Shown here: in pieces, positions 48,901-58,164 of the stretch | How the letters are laid out: each line of letters opens with the position of its first letter | How positions within the stretch are numbered: position 1 is the first letter of the stretch | Assembly (NCBI GenBank): GCA_916610825.1 | Contig: OU744451.1 | Location: 4,987,345 to 5,051,344, forward strand | Origin: Haliclystus octoradiatus | Taxonomy: Eukaryota; Cnidaria; Staurozoa; Stauromedusae; Haliclystidae | DNA length: 64,000 bases | Direction: 5' to 3' | Position numbers and translations under genes: made by a program | Notes under the pieces: generated by a model | Told to the model about the DNA's origin: nothing | What the model saw: the letters and a program-made list of their open reading frames with translations, nothing else | Database searches by the model: none

Positions 48901-49417
48901 TGCTGTTGCGAAAAAACATATCTCACCAGAGGATGAGAAAAAGATGGCTGATCATTTAGTTGCTTATTTAGAATCACTACGAACACAAGGTCCGGGTGGG
49001 AAAAGATCAATGGGGGGTAAAAAATATTCACTTGAAGGTGCTATCAAAAAGAAATTAACATCTATGAAACAAGAAAGTTCAACCATTTTAAATATCATCC
49101 AAAGAGTTCACGGTGATATATCTACTGGTAATGCTGATGATTTGCATAAACTAGAAGTTGAATTATCTGATATGGAGACGGCGGGTGAACATATACAAAC
49201 GCGGGCAACAAGAGCAAAGATTGAAAAGAAAAATTCACATAAACCAAAAATTCGAGATACGAAAAATAAATCGAAGACACCGAAACCTGTTAGAAAACCT
49301 TCACCATCTCAACGTAATGTAGCAAGGTCTACGCAAAATGCTAATTGGAATAAAGAAATTGGAAAAGATCATTCTGGGTTACTTGAATCTTGGACATTAG
49401 TATTTTATGGCACGTAA
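30972..49417 (+). CDS. PCSK1: Proprotein convertase, PC1/3-like, with a giant insertion in the P domain
   Basis: Secretory-pathway subtilase of the kexin family that cuts precursors after dibasic sites. Thirteen phase-consistent exons: 30972-31160, 34110-34217, 34508-34636, 35041-35149, 35328-35365, 35690-35763, 36961-37049, 38297-38469, 38889-39110, 39859-39959, 43018-43239, 44386-44602 and 45536-49417; 1850 aa. Residues 1-24 are a signal peptide. The prodomain has internal site RQRRYRRG and processing site ERDKRS. Catalytic residues are D177 (AILDDG), H217 (CHGTKCAGE), oxyanion N318 (FVWATGNGG) and S394 ([11 protein letters not shown]); N318 excludes PC2, which has Asp. The P domain runs from about 470. 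[20 protein letters not shown] resembles PC1/3 most. After TDNESNN the chain enters a long disordered insert, resuming only at [12 protein letters not shown] before the stop. Subfamily naming is by motif comparison from memory; the enzyme class is certain. Confidence 0.9.
31849..32011. mobile_element. pogo-like MITE, diverged
   Basis: GTCAAACCTGTTATATAGCG ... 'tggctgttatatgcaggattt' of the GGTCACC family; second copy 80 bp downstream. Confidence 0.55.
32094..32270. mobile_element. pogo-like MITE
   Basis: CAGTGAAACCTGTATATAAC ... TTATAACTGGTTTTACTT between TA, 177 bp. Confidence 0.65.
32424..32540. repeat. Retroposon 3' end with (ATG)n tail
   Basis: TCATCATCATCATTTATTCAG (minus strand: CTGAATAAATGATGATG) followed by about 100 bp that resembles 59374-59470. 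A third tail is at 31475-31500. Fits a non-LTR 3' end with a trinucleotide tail. Confidence 0.45.
33445..33587. mobile_element. pogo-like MITE, CAGTGTAACCCGCTTA family
   Basis: CAGTGTAACCCGCTTATGTG ... CTTAAGCAGGTCACACTG between TA, 143 bp. Same family as the element nested at 18532 and the one split at 40746. Confidence 0.7.
35467..35638. mobile_element. pogo-like MITE
   Basis: GGTCACC family; both ends recognisable (CTGTTATATATAACAGTCAC, TTATATAGTGGTTTCACTG). In intron 5 of the convertase. Confidence 0.6.
36412..36545. mobile_element. pogo-like MITE, truncated
   Basis: GGTCACC family (CCACCTGTCTACAGTGCCCA, TATAACGGTCACCTGTCTAT); the right end is missing. Confidence 0.5.
37150..37520. repeat. 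Dispersed repeat related to 15050-15500
   Basis: Shares 'gatgttgtggcttctcc', 'gagttgctctaga' and 'gagcacgaaaaacacacatcaga' with the other copy. Confidence 0.5.
37581..37880. mobile_element. TTCATGAAC foldback element
   Basis: Starts CCTTGCAGAACAAGTTCATG, ends ATGAACTTTTTTGCAGGG, filled with TTCATGAAC half-sites. Single-unit relative of 6744-7685. Confidence 0.65.
38045..38225. mobile_element. pogo-like MITE
   Basis: CAGTCAAACCTGTTTATAAC ... TTATAACAGGTTTGACTG between TA, 181 bp; ends about 70 bp before exon 8 of the convertase. Confidence 0.7.
39125..39345. mobile_element. Decayed inverted hammerhead pair
   Basis: Arms TATGAAGTCAAAAATCAGAC (39149) and its inverse (39265-39284) enclose GAAAC-TTTGAATACGGTAGCAA and its mirror TTGCTACTC-AAAGCTTC. 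Stem III and the GTA triplet can still be seen, but the CTGATGA cores are gone. The tail 'agctctgctgtatagcattgagc' at 39292 is shared with 27600-27560. Starts 15 bp after exon 9's donor. Confidence 0.55.
39640..39798. mobile_element. TTCATGAAC foldback element, short
   Basis: AACAGTTCATGAAGGTTAAATGG ... ATTCCTGAACTGTTTTCGCAGGGG; ends 60 bp before exon 10. Confidence 0.6.
40098..40262. mobile_element. hAT-like repeat, CAGGGTCTGAC family
   Basis: GTCTGACAAAATCGGGGATC ... TTTTATCGGACCCTC with internal CTAGATTCCGGAAGGCGAGAG-like blocks. Confidence 0.5.
40746..41786. mobile_element. pogo-like MITE split by a Harbinger-like element
   Basis: Outer: CAGTGTAACCCGCTTAAGTG at 40746 to ACACTG ending at 41786. 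Five bases before its right end it is interrupted by 40927-41778. Confidence 0.75.
40927..41778. mobile_element. Harbinger-like non-autonomous element
   Basis: Inverted ends GGCTAGGGTTATATGGACGC and its exact inverse at the right; TTA duplicated at 40924-40926 and 41779-41781. 852 bp. Short ORFs inside look like no transposase. Confidence 0.75.
41850..41930 (-). mobile_element. Hammerhead-bearing Penelope-type fragment
   Basis: Minus strand: stem I TTGC (41907-41910) with GCAA, CTCATGA (G5 changed to C), GAAA, stem III AC-TGGA-GT, triplet GTA, then GTATGTCTCTTTCTTGATTT, parallel to the other copies. One core change, so probably inactive. Confidence 0.55.
42194..42242 (-). ncRNA. Predicted hammerhead motif (left arm)
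   Basis: Minus strand: CTGATGA, stem II ACGC-AAAGTAATC-GCGT (four Watson-Crick pairs), GAAA, stem III AC-TCCGA-GT, triplet GTA. The stem I 5' strand is lost at the palindrome centre, but its 3' strand ACGG pairs with CCGT of the right arm. Confidence 0.5.
42241..42292 (+). ncRNA. Predicted hammerhead motif (right arm)
   Basis: Stem I CCGT (42244-42247) with GCGG, CTGATGA at 42248-42254, stem II ACGC/GCAT (weakened), GAAA at 42272-42275, stem III AC-TCCGA-GT, GTA ending at 42284. Confidence 0.55.
42799..42975. mobile_element. pogo-like MITE, full length
   Basis: CAGTGAAACCTGTATATAAC ... CCGTTATAACAGATTTGACTG-type end between TA, 177 bp; ends 42 bp before exon 11 of the convertase. Confidence 0.75.
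44213..44320. mobile_element. TTCATGAAC-family fragment
   Basis: CCTCTGCGAAAAGCAATTCA and 'tgggaccatttaacgtt' match the 39640 copy. Confidence 0.4.
44725..45006. mobile_element. Foldback MITE in the last convertase intron
   Basis: Arms of about 90 bp (AACTGAAGAAATTGATTGGT at the left, inverse at the right) enclose an AT-rich centre. Arm identity is high but imperfect. Confidence 0.6.
45614..49370 (+). other. Coding insert of about 1,250 residues inside the convertase P domain
   Basis: Part of convertase exon 13, continuously open. It contains no cysteine at all. In order: acidic start; a block with about half lysine (45775-45950); S/P/Q-rich and TTT-rich mucin-like part (46000-46650); an amphipathic stretch (46700-47400) with helices such as [12 protein letters not shown] and [14 protein letters not shown]; an N/S/T-rich part with NxS/T sequons (47430-47800); a His/Arg cluster (48140-48190); and a dibasic-rich end with KRKRRS (residues 1607-1612), VVKRSA, GFKRSN and GGKRSM (1711-1716). 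Absence of cysteine and many sequons fit a secreted, disordered region. No known domain was recognised. Confidence 0.75.
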
Positions 49418-50433
49418 ATTAAATTATACAATTATATAATATAGATAATTTAATGTTTTATTGATTACATCTACAATGAAACGTTGTTTCGTTTGATAAA
49501 GTCAAAAATTATTCACGATTCTTACACACATTCATCAAACATTTTATAATTAAGGGAATGCATTTGAATTAGGAAGCATTTGGTATTTAAAATCTGGATA
49601 AAAACATTTCTTAATGCTTATGGCTGATATATTATATTAAAACTTTGATGTGACTAATGATTCGATTTGAAATTAAATAATAACTTGTACAAAAATTAAT
49701 AGAGGAAATAATCTCATACTCAAGAAAATTTAACATTTATGATGAAGAAAAAGACAGTTATTCTCAATTCTAACTAATCAGTTAGATTATTATAATCTTA
49801 GTTATTTTTCTTAAAACACATTAGAAATTTGACTTATTTTTTCAGAATAATATTTATGTTCTGGTGAACAGATTTGAATAATGATGTTGTTGTTGTTGTT
49901 TTTGTTGTAACTAAACATGTTTAATAGCTCAACATTTAACAACTATAATTATTAGTATTATTTGGACGTGATTCAATGACTTAAATGAAGACATGTTGAA
50001 GTATGTAACTTTGTTGTACCCTATTACGGTCAACCATGTATATAAGGGGCGCATGTCTATAGTAGCCACTTCACGAATATACCAGCTTTATTCTATCCAA
50101 TCCACCCTGTATATAAGGGTCACCTGTCTATAGTGGTCAATTTATTTTATGTACCTGTCACTAATTTGGTTTAATAAAAACTCAATAAAGTAAAATTCTG
50201 GAACGTAGTGAATTTCATAAAACCCTGTCTAAGTTTCAGTTCCCCCCATGTACTGAAAAATAAAAAATGTGGGTACATTGAGGATAAAACGATTTTGAGA
50301 TGAAAAAAAAAACAAGTGATAGCTGAATTAATTTTAATTATTTTTGTTCAAATCAATAATAGGCATTATATAATCATTTCATTATAAAATATTTATTTAT
50401 TTTACAAACGCGATAGTAATGAAAATCAATTAT
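49418..50433. other. Convergent 3' region, convertase and DUF1772 gene
   Basis: AT-rich; holds a degraded pogo-like MITE at about 50015-50150 ('tatataagggtcacctgtctatagtggtc'). AATAAA at 50173 and 50184 could end the convertase transcript; TTTATT at 50392-50397 would be the minus-strand signal 37 nt past the DUF1772 stop. Confidence 0.35.
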
Positions 50434-52732
50434 TTAATTCTTTGCCAAAGTGTAAACTAATAATGCAAATGCGCCTGTCGCCGTTGCAGTACGAACAGCA
50501 TGCAATTTATTCCACGTACACAATCTTTCTTTTACAAATTCATCACCTACAATCAGAAGTCAAACATTTTTACTGTAGAAAATGATCTCGTAAGGGGGCA
50601 TAAAATGGAGAAAAGGTGTTTGTTAGGGGATAATCAGTTCCTTGCCAAGGAAATTTTAGGGACTTTTTCAAGCATTAAATATAAAGCCCACTTGCTGGGG
50701 GCGGGGGGAGTTAGCCCCTTTGTCGGGAACATCCTGGTGAAACCCCTTAGATCCTATATAAAACTAGGAGGGACACACATAACCAGAATTCTATGCTCAA
50801 ATGATATATGATATCAAATTCATGCAAGGATATATTTCATCTGTGATAATTATCAATGGACTATGCTTTAGGCCTAAAGAAGTCAATTTTTAATGACTCT
50901 AGCGTTATTAGGTAGCTTCTTAAATCTTAGACTTATATATGTCAACATCTGCATCATACTTATATGTCTTTGATGGTCTAATGATGCCTAAGTGATAACA
51001 TGCATAGGTGCCAGGGTCTGACAAAAGGCAATAAATAATACAGGATTCCTACTTTCGTCTGACCCTGGCCATCATCCTTGTTATTTTATCAGTGATAATA
51101 TGATAGGGGAATGCGGGGGAACAGCATCCCGCTAACTCTTTTTGCCAGGGGTAACAGCGTACTAAGAAGTACCATAAAGTTTAATTTTTGGAGGCTTAGT
51201 AGCTTGTAATAAAGTATCTTATAAATGGATTTCTTATAAAAAATACTTTAAATGCACAATAGCTAATAGGCAAGAGCCTCTATCCCGTGTTCCGCTCCGT
51301 GATACTGAGAGTCGTATGAAATGGAGTTCTGACATAATGCACACAGGATAACAGTGTTTGACTAAATAGCTAATAAGCATTACCCTTTTCAATGCAATTA
51401 TTTGTCTCCAGTAGAACATCGTTGACAGGTTTAATGAATAACAACGTAAATGGGAATAATGAAGCCATAGCACCACCAGCAATCAACCACGACTTGCAAT
51501 CGTCTTTTGAGCTAGTTAAAGCATGTACACCAAAGCTTGACAGAGCTGATAAAATCAAGTACTTTGACTATCGAAAAAAAAAGAAAACAGTTTGTTTGAA
51601 ATTATGTGCAGTAATTCATCCTTTTATGATTCAAATTTTTGTTCTGCCATCGTCAAATTTCAGCAGTGCATTTAATATTCCCAGAAAAAAAGAACACTGA
51701 TTGCGCACAATGCATCATTTCCAAATACGGTAGTATCCTAGTATGAGGTATCGTATTGCACCAACCATGTAATTAGCTACTGATCTTATAAACATGAATA
51801 CGTTAGTAAGGAAATCATAAAACGAATACATATTTATAACAGACTAGTGAAAAGACCCTCTCCGCTGGGCGAAATTTGAAAATAAAAATAAAAAACAGAA
51901 AATTTAATTGCTAGAAGTTAGCCCAAATGATAAATTAACAATAGAACTGAAGGTCAGTTGGGTGAGAAAGATTATTGCGTGACGAACATGAGAATGTAAT
52001 TCGTTCTTTCTATGGAGCCGCAAGAGAAATTCTATGAAAAAAATACGCTTCGGGCCGTCAATTGAAGGAATATAAAGATATGAACATAAAACATGGCATA
52101 TGTTGCCGCAAAATACATTATTACCTTGAATTTATTAAATGTGGCATCACAATTTCGATTCAGTAAACCTTTTCGCAAATTATTTGAATTACATATTCGA
52201 AAGTACAAGAAAAAGAGAAATACATCAGACCCTGAGGAGGGGAATTGTAAAATCAATGTTGCCCCTCACCCAGAGGGATTAAATTGGTTTTGTGAGCCCA
52301 ATTCTGCAAAGCACCGGGGATCACCCCCTCGGGGAATTTGCATGCATAAGATTAGATGTGCCACGCCCACAAGCAATTTGAGCCAATAAATAAAACAAAT
52401 GGGGAAAGGGAATAAATTAAATTAATTTGATTAAATTATATCATCCTTAATACTAAATGCATCAAAAGTTATGACAACAATGATATACATTAATTTACTA
52501 ATGTAATGAGATGGTATGTGGTCAAAACAGACAAACAATCACAACAAACCTGTGAACTTTTAGCACGTAAAAATGAAGGTTTCCACATTGTACATGCCAT
52601 TGGCATTTCAAAAGTCATTCTTGCTGGACTCTCAGTGACGTTGATATACATAGCTCCACCAGCAAACAGACCGGTGGATACAGTAGATACGACCTTCAAG
52701 GCAAGAACGACTTTTTCTTGGTCAATATCCAT
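50434..52732 (-). CDS. DUF1772 family small membrane protein, complete
   Basis: Three exons: 52732-52550, 51567-51384 and 50546-50434. Phases are 0 then 1; 159 aa. Exon 1 starts at ATG 52732 and has a hydrophobic segment with LFAGGAMYINVTESPARM, the DUF1772 hallmark (GxxxxVNxxExPxR). Exon 1 ends WKPSFLRAKSSQ. Exon 2 has two more hydrophobic segments and the motif PFTLLFIKPVNDVLLE (family: PxTxxxxxPxNxxL). Exon 3 has WNKLHAVRTATATGAFALLV, the closing motif and helix. Four membrane segments in all. The family includes fungal anthrone oxygenases, but the function of animal members is not established, and none is claimed here. Confidence 0.85.
51012..51068. mobile_element. Minimal hAT-like element
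   Basis: CAGGGTCTGACAAAAGGCAA ... ACTTTCGTCTGACCCTG: both ends of the GTCTGACAAAAG family with almost no interior (about 57 bp). Confidence 0.5.
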
Positions 52733-53508
52733 TTTTTATTCGGCTTCAAACAAAATATTGACAAATTTTGTAGAAAAGTAGAAAATGAAATGGCTTCAGT
52801 TCGAGTCTCTTTTGCATGTAGATATGTGCCCCACGCTTTAGGCTTCCCATACCATTCTAATCTGATGACGTAATATCAGATAAACACTCAGCAAACATTA
52901 CACAAACATTATTCAAAATGGGCTTTTCGGGATGGAAGGTTAATAAGGCTTTGAGGAAACCCTAAGAAATGTTAGAATTTTTTACAGTATCGAAATAAGA
53001 ATTCAGTAACAACAGAAGTTTGAAATATGTTGAATGTTTATGCACGAATCCATAATATATATACATATATATGAGTCGCCACAACAAACAGAATGAGGAA
53101 AATTAAAATATAAATTAAATCCTTAAATCTGTGGAACTTGCTGAACACAAAATTATACATTGATTCATAGGCCCTATCGTTTCATAAAAATAGATGGCAA
53201 TGCTATAGTGCCGACCTTGACGAAACCTCAAAAGTAAACCGACATGTGTAAAGTTGATTACCAATTAAAATTGAATAGAAATAAATCATTAGGAAGATGT
53301 AATGAATTCCAGTTTTATATTATTTCAAAACGGTTTGATAATAAACCATTTCACTTTTCATCATCTACATCTATAAGTTTACAATATTTACAAAATTTAA
53401 CAAAAATTTAGTTTTGATAAAAAGAACATTTACAAATTATATCTTAGAAGATTCTCGAGATAAATGACTGTGATTATTATTAATAATAATGTTGCTTAGC
53501 AACAATTG
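52733..53508. promoter_or_regulatory. DUF1772 promoter side and LATS 3' UTR
   Basis: A CRE-like TGACGTAA lies at 52866-52873, about 135 bp upstream of the DUF1772 ATG (minus-strand gene). The rest is AT-rich LATS 3' UTR with no recognised element. Confidence 0.25.
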
Positions 53509-56500
53509 TTATACATATACAGGTGGCTTGTCGTCACTAAGTATCATACCATATACAGGCGGTGCAGACAATTTATTAGGTACAATATTTGATTTATTAA
53601 CAGAACCAGCCATACGTTTGTTACCTACATGATTTGCATGCGGTGCTGGTTTAGTCCATTTACTAAAATTAGCATTACTTTCCACATTTTCATGTAATGT
53701 ATACGGGTGTCCTCCATCATCAAAAAAACGACGAAATGTAAATTCATAAAAAGCATGTTGCGGCCCTTCTTTTAAAATCCGTGTTTCATCTTCTGTCCGA
53801 TCGCCTGAACCGGATGCATTGCGTTCTGGTACAGGGTCAAAGTTTGATGTATCCGTGGCATGACGTATCTGTGGTACATAAGGTGGCCGTACTTGTTTTA
53901 AGCCAACATTCCAATCAATTTCATTGAAAAATGGATGCAATTTGATTTCATTAGCTCCACCAGCACCAATTCGATCTTCTTGACTTGATAGCAAACGATG
54001 CATAAGGTCTATTGATGATTTAGATATACCTTTATTTCTAGGGATATTCAAATTATCTTTCCATTTTATAACCTAAAAAAATTCAGATAAATAAATACAC
54101 ACTACATACTAACTCTAGAGATCAGAGGTGTACAGGAGTTAAAGTCCAACTCCGACAGGAGTATCCGGATAAGAACAGGAGCCGGACTGGAGTGAATTTT
54201 TTGCCAGTCAGAAGCAGAAGTCGGAGCCGGAATGTAGAATGCAATCCTTATAATTTCAATTTGATAAATATGCTCAATTTTGGGTTAATAAATTAATCCG
54301 TTTTAAGACTTTGTAGCCTACAGGAGTTTATTTGAAATATTTTGGAGCCGGAGTTGGAATTTACTTTTCCTACGTTTTAGGAGTAGGAGTCAGAGTCAAA
54401 CGCTTCTATAAACATTTTTTCAGATTCAGAGTCATAAAATTCTGACTCCGTACACTTCTGCTAGAGATGTTCTGATCAATTAGGAATAATCGGTCATATT
54501 GTTTAGGCCTAATGATGTTTTTAGTCACAGTAATGAATCAGTAATTGGTCAATTTATTTATTATTTTATATTGATAGATTAACTAACTAATTTCCGAACA
54601 TTTATCAAAAACAGAAATTGTAATTTAGATTGTTTACATCACATTATTTCATTGAAATTTCAAATTTGAACATATTCTGAATAATTTAGTTTGAATAAAA
54701 TTTCTGCGGTATTGTTCCAAAAGCCGGAAGAAAATCTGCATCTGTTTTCAAGTAAATTGAATCTTATAATTATCACTCTGGAGAACAATAGATATGAAAA
54801 ACCCCCGAAGAGCTTATTAGTCGTCACACTATTTGATACATTATGAACATTGATTAAATGTAAAAAGAGTTAAAAGGTTAAGCTAACATGCTGATTATCT
54901 GACACCGATCAATAATTACTGATAACATTTTAATAATCAGTCACCTACTCAGACCTACTCGGCAAACCGATTACCGGGTATTCCCCAATAAATAATGTTT
55001 GTGAATAATTTCCACTCAATTTTATTCAATAATCTTAGTTGTGCTAGAAGAAGTTCAAAATGCGAAAACAAAATAGGGGTTCAGTATATCGCAAATTCAA
55101 AATTCAAACCTTGTGTAGAATTAAACCAACTAAAATTTATATTAGAATAAACGTTTATTTATTTATTCTTACCTTCAATTGTGTATCAGCAGGACTTGGT
55201 GCCATAAATGGTGGATGTCCAATCAACATTTCAAAAAGTATAACGCCAACTGACCACCAATCACATAATTGAGTATATGGAACACGCATCAACACTTCAG
55301 GGGCAATATAATTTGGTGTACCAACAAGTGAATTTGCTTGAGAGCGAGCATGATGGCGTGCAGCTCGACGTTGAAGAGGTTTACAAAGATCAATTTGCTT
55401 ACGTAAAGTATCACATTCGCTTCCAGTCTGACGTTGTAAACTCTCCCAACCTCCTTCCGGTTCCATACTTGGTTGCCTTGCATGTAAATTATCAGTTTGA
55501 TAATATTTTGAGTCATGCGTCCAACGAAATCCTGTACATAATCCAAAATCAGTTAATTTGATATGTCCGTTGCTATCGATTAAAATATTATCTGGTTTAA
55601 TATCACGATGAATAAAACCCATACGATGAACAGATTCAATCGCAACAACAAGTTCGGCAATGTAAAATCTTGCAAGATTTTCTTCAAAGATACCAAATTT
55701 AATTAATAATCCCATCATATCCCCACCAGGGACATAATCCATAACAAAATATAAATTTTCATCATCTTGAAAAGAATAATACAATTTTACTACCCATTCG
55801 TTATCTGCTTCGGCAAGAATATCACGTTCTGCTTTAACATGGGCAACTTGATTACGACGTAATACCTCACTCTTACGTAGAGTTTTCATTGCATAAAGTC
55901 CATTTGCTGTGCCCTCTTTTCTGACGAGTGAAACTTCACCAAAAGCACCGATACCTAATGTTTTGATTTTTTTAAAAAATGACCTTTCCATTTTTGCTCT
56001 TTTCAAACGGATATAATTCGATTCTTTTTGATGTAACATCTTTTTCATTTCCATTTGTGCTTCATCTGATAAACCAACTTTTGCCATTTCAGTTTCTAGT
56101 TGACATTTTCTACGATCGCGTTGTTGACGAAATTTATTAATATTCTCGACATGCTGTTCCATATAGAATTTAAACGCATGCGAAGGACAATTTTTCAGTC
56201 TATAATTGCCATCACATTCAGCTTCTTGAACGTATGAATTCAGTTTATCTGTTAGAGTATTGTTGTTATGGATTATGAGTGTATGGTATGGTGATGATGC
56301 CACTGGTAGCGGAGAGCAACTACGTTCAATAGAGTCTGGTGTTGGTGATGTGCTTGCCGATGAATCAGATTGTGTTGTTGACCCGTCTGTTGCCATTGAC
56401 GTCCGCTTACTACTCCAAGTGCCAGAATCGCTATCATCCAAATTTGAAGATAAACGGTTTGATTCTTTTGAGGTGGTTACATCAGCAAAGGAATATGGCG

Positions 56501-58164
56501 GAGGTAGACCATGAACAACAGAACTCTCCCCAACACTACAAATTGGTTGCCCTATTACAGCAGTGTCAACTGGAGAGAATACAGTCTGAGGTGACGTATG
56601 TATCATTTCATTTGGTTTCACATTATACGTTGATAAATTACATGCGGAATATTGTTGATCAAAAGTCATAGATACTGTTGAAGGTGCCATTGAATACGGA
56701 CTTTTGTTTATCCCACCACGATTTATCATTTCGTAAGGTGGTGGGTCTCTGTTTTGTCTTGGAGTTGTAAACGGCGATGTAAGATTAGTACTTGATACAG
56801 AATTGACAGTTTGACCATTTACGACATTGACTCTTTGTTGAACCCTGTCGTAAAGGATTGTTACTGGGCTATTAGTTCTCAGTGGTTCTTGTGATTGCAG
56901 CTTAACTAGAGAATCTTGACTGTCAACTGGTTTTAAGTTTGTTGTTTGCGTAAACCATGGCTGATCTATAGGAGCTTCACTATTACCACCAGGGTAGGGC
57001 GGAGGTGGTTTGCGAGCAGCATCCATACTTTTTCGTTTTTCGTTGACATCTAGAGCAGTAAACGCACCAACATAATCTGCAGACCAACGGTTAACACTGC
57101 TTGTTGGAAGTCTATCAGTTTTTCTTGGCCTCAAAACAACCCCATTGTGGTTAACAGTAAATGCCTGTTTGGGTTTTGGAACTTCTTGGGTTTTCTGTGT
57201 TTCCGTCGCTGTAACTTTCCATGGGTTGTGAGTTGTTGAGTTCACTGGGAAACGATTGTTACTTTGAGTGCTATTATGAGATGGTAGTACGTTAAATAAT
57301 TTTTGAGTGGCTGATGATGTTTGAGTCGTATGAGCTGATGACCGTTGAATGCCTTGTGGTCGGTTTGGCTTACTAAAGGCTGAGCCGTTTGGATTTTGAG
57401 AAGGACTTCTTGAATAACTTAAAGTGCCTGGTTGAAGTTTTGTAACACTTTTTCGACCAGATATGGAAGTCATACAGTTTAACATTTCCATAACCACTTC
57501 AATGCTTTTATTTGGATTTGCTTTTAATGTTTCGATTGCCAGATCCTAACAAAAAAATGCAAACGATTTCGTTTTAAAACCCGTTCAATGACAGGAGGAA
57601 TTCTAAGCTAATTACAAGCCGTTTTACTTGTATTTTTAGATAACACATTCATCACTGAATAAACCATGGTACCCGTTTTCAAATTCAAAACTAAATTTAA
57701 CTTTGGAAATATAAAAATAAATATAGTCTACTTACTTTATCGTAACCAAGTTCAATTAATCTTGAAAGTCGAACATTGTTGTCGACATAATGACTTGAAG
57801 CAACATCGACAGATCGCCATTGATTAGGCGTATTATTTCCCTCTCCGTTTACAGCAGTTTGTCCTTGAGAATCATATGTATATTGTTGTAAGCTATTTTT
57901 TATTTGATGCATAGTATCTCCTTTGTAACGTTGATTTTTCTTCGGCGGAGTAATTTGACCATTTGTAGCTGTAAAATTAGTCGTCATATCACCATTAAAA
58001 CCATTAGCCAAGTTTGGTGTCGATTGTGTTAACAATCTATGAGCGTTTGAACGATCTAAATTCTCCTTAATACCTCTTAAAATTCTTTGATGATTTTCAA
58101 CAGTAAGAGGTGTAAATGTACGAAGTATATTATTTCGATTAATTGGTGTGTCGGCCATTTTCAT
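53509..58164 (-). CDS. LATS1: LATS (large tumour suppressor) kinase, complete
   Basis: Hippo-pathway NDR-family kinase that phosphorylates YAP/Yorkie. Three exons: 58164-57736, 57545-55173 and 54072-53509; 1121 aa. A UBA domain spans the first intron (LSRLIELGYDK then DLAIETLKANPNKSIEVVME). PPxY motifs PPPPYPGG (about residue 325), DPPPYEM and LPPPYSF would bind YAP WW domains. The MOB-binding region is EQHVENINKFRQQRDRRKCQ. The kinase has GIGAFGEV (about 674) and HRDIKPDN, and the insert carries activation segment QANSLVGTPNYIAPEV. The hydrophobic motif is HAFYEFTFRRFFDDGG; the C-terminus is KPPVYV. ATG 58164 was chosen; ATG 58158 has the better Kozak context (AAAATGG). Vertebrates have LATS1 and LATS2; the symbol here only denotes the family. 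Confidence 0.95.
54123..54460. mobile_element. hAT-like MITE in LATS intron 2
   Basis: Ends CAGAGGTGTACAGGAGT and CTCCGTACACTTCTG with a perfect 8-bp duplication CTAGAGAT (54115-54122, 54461-54468). Interior repeats 'ggagccggagt' words; no ORF. Confidence 0.8.

Noticed and set aside
50500..50811. 103-codon plus-strand frame
   Set aside because: It overlaps the last DUF1772 exon in antisense and has no domain.
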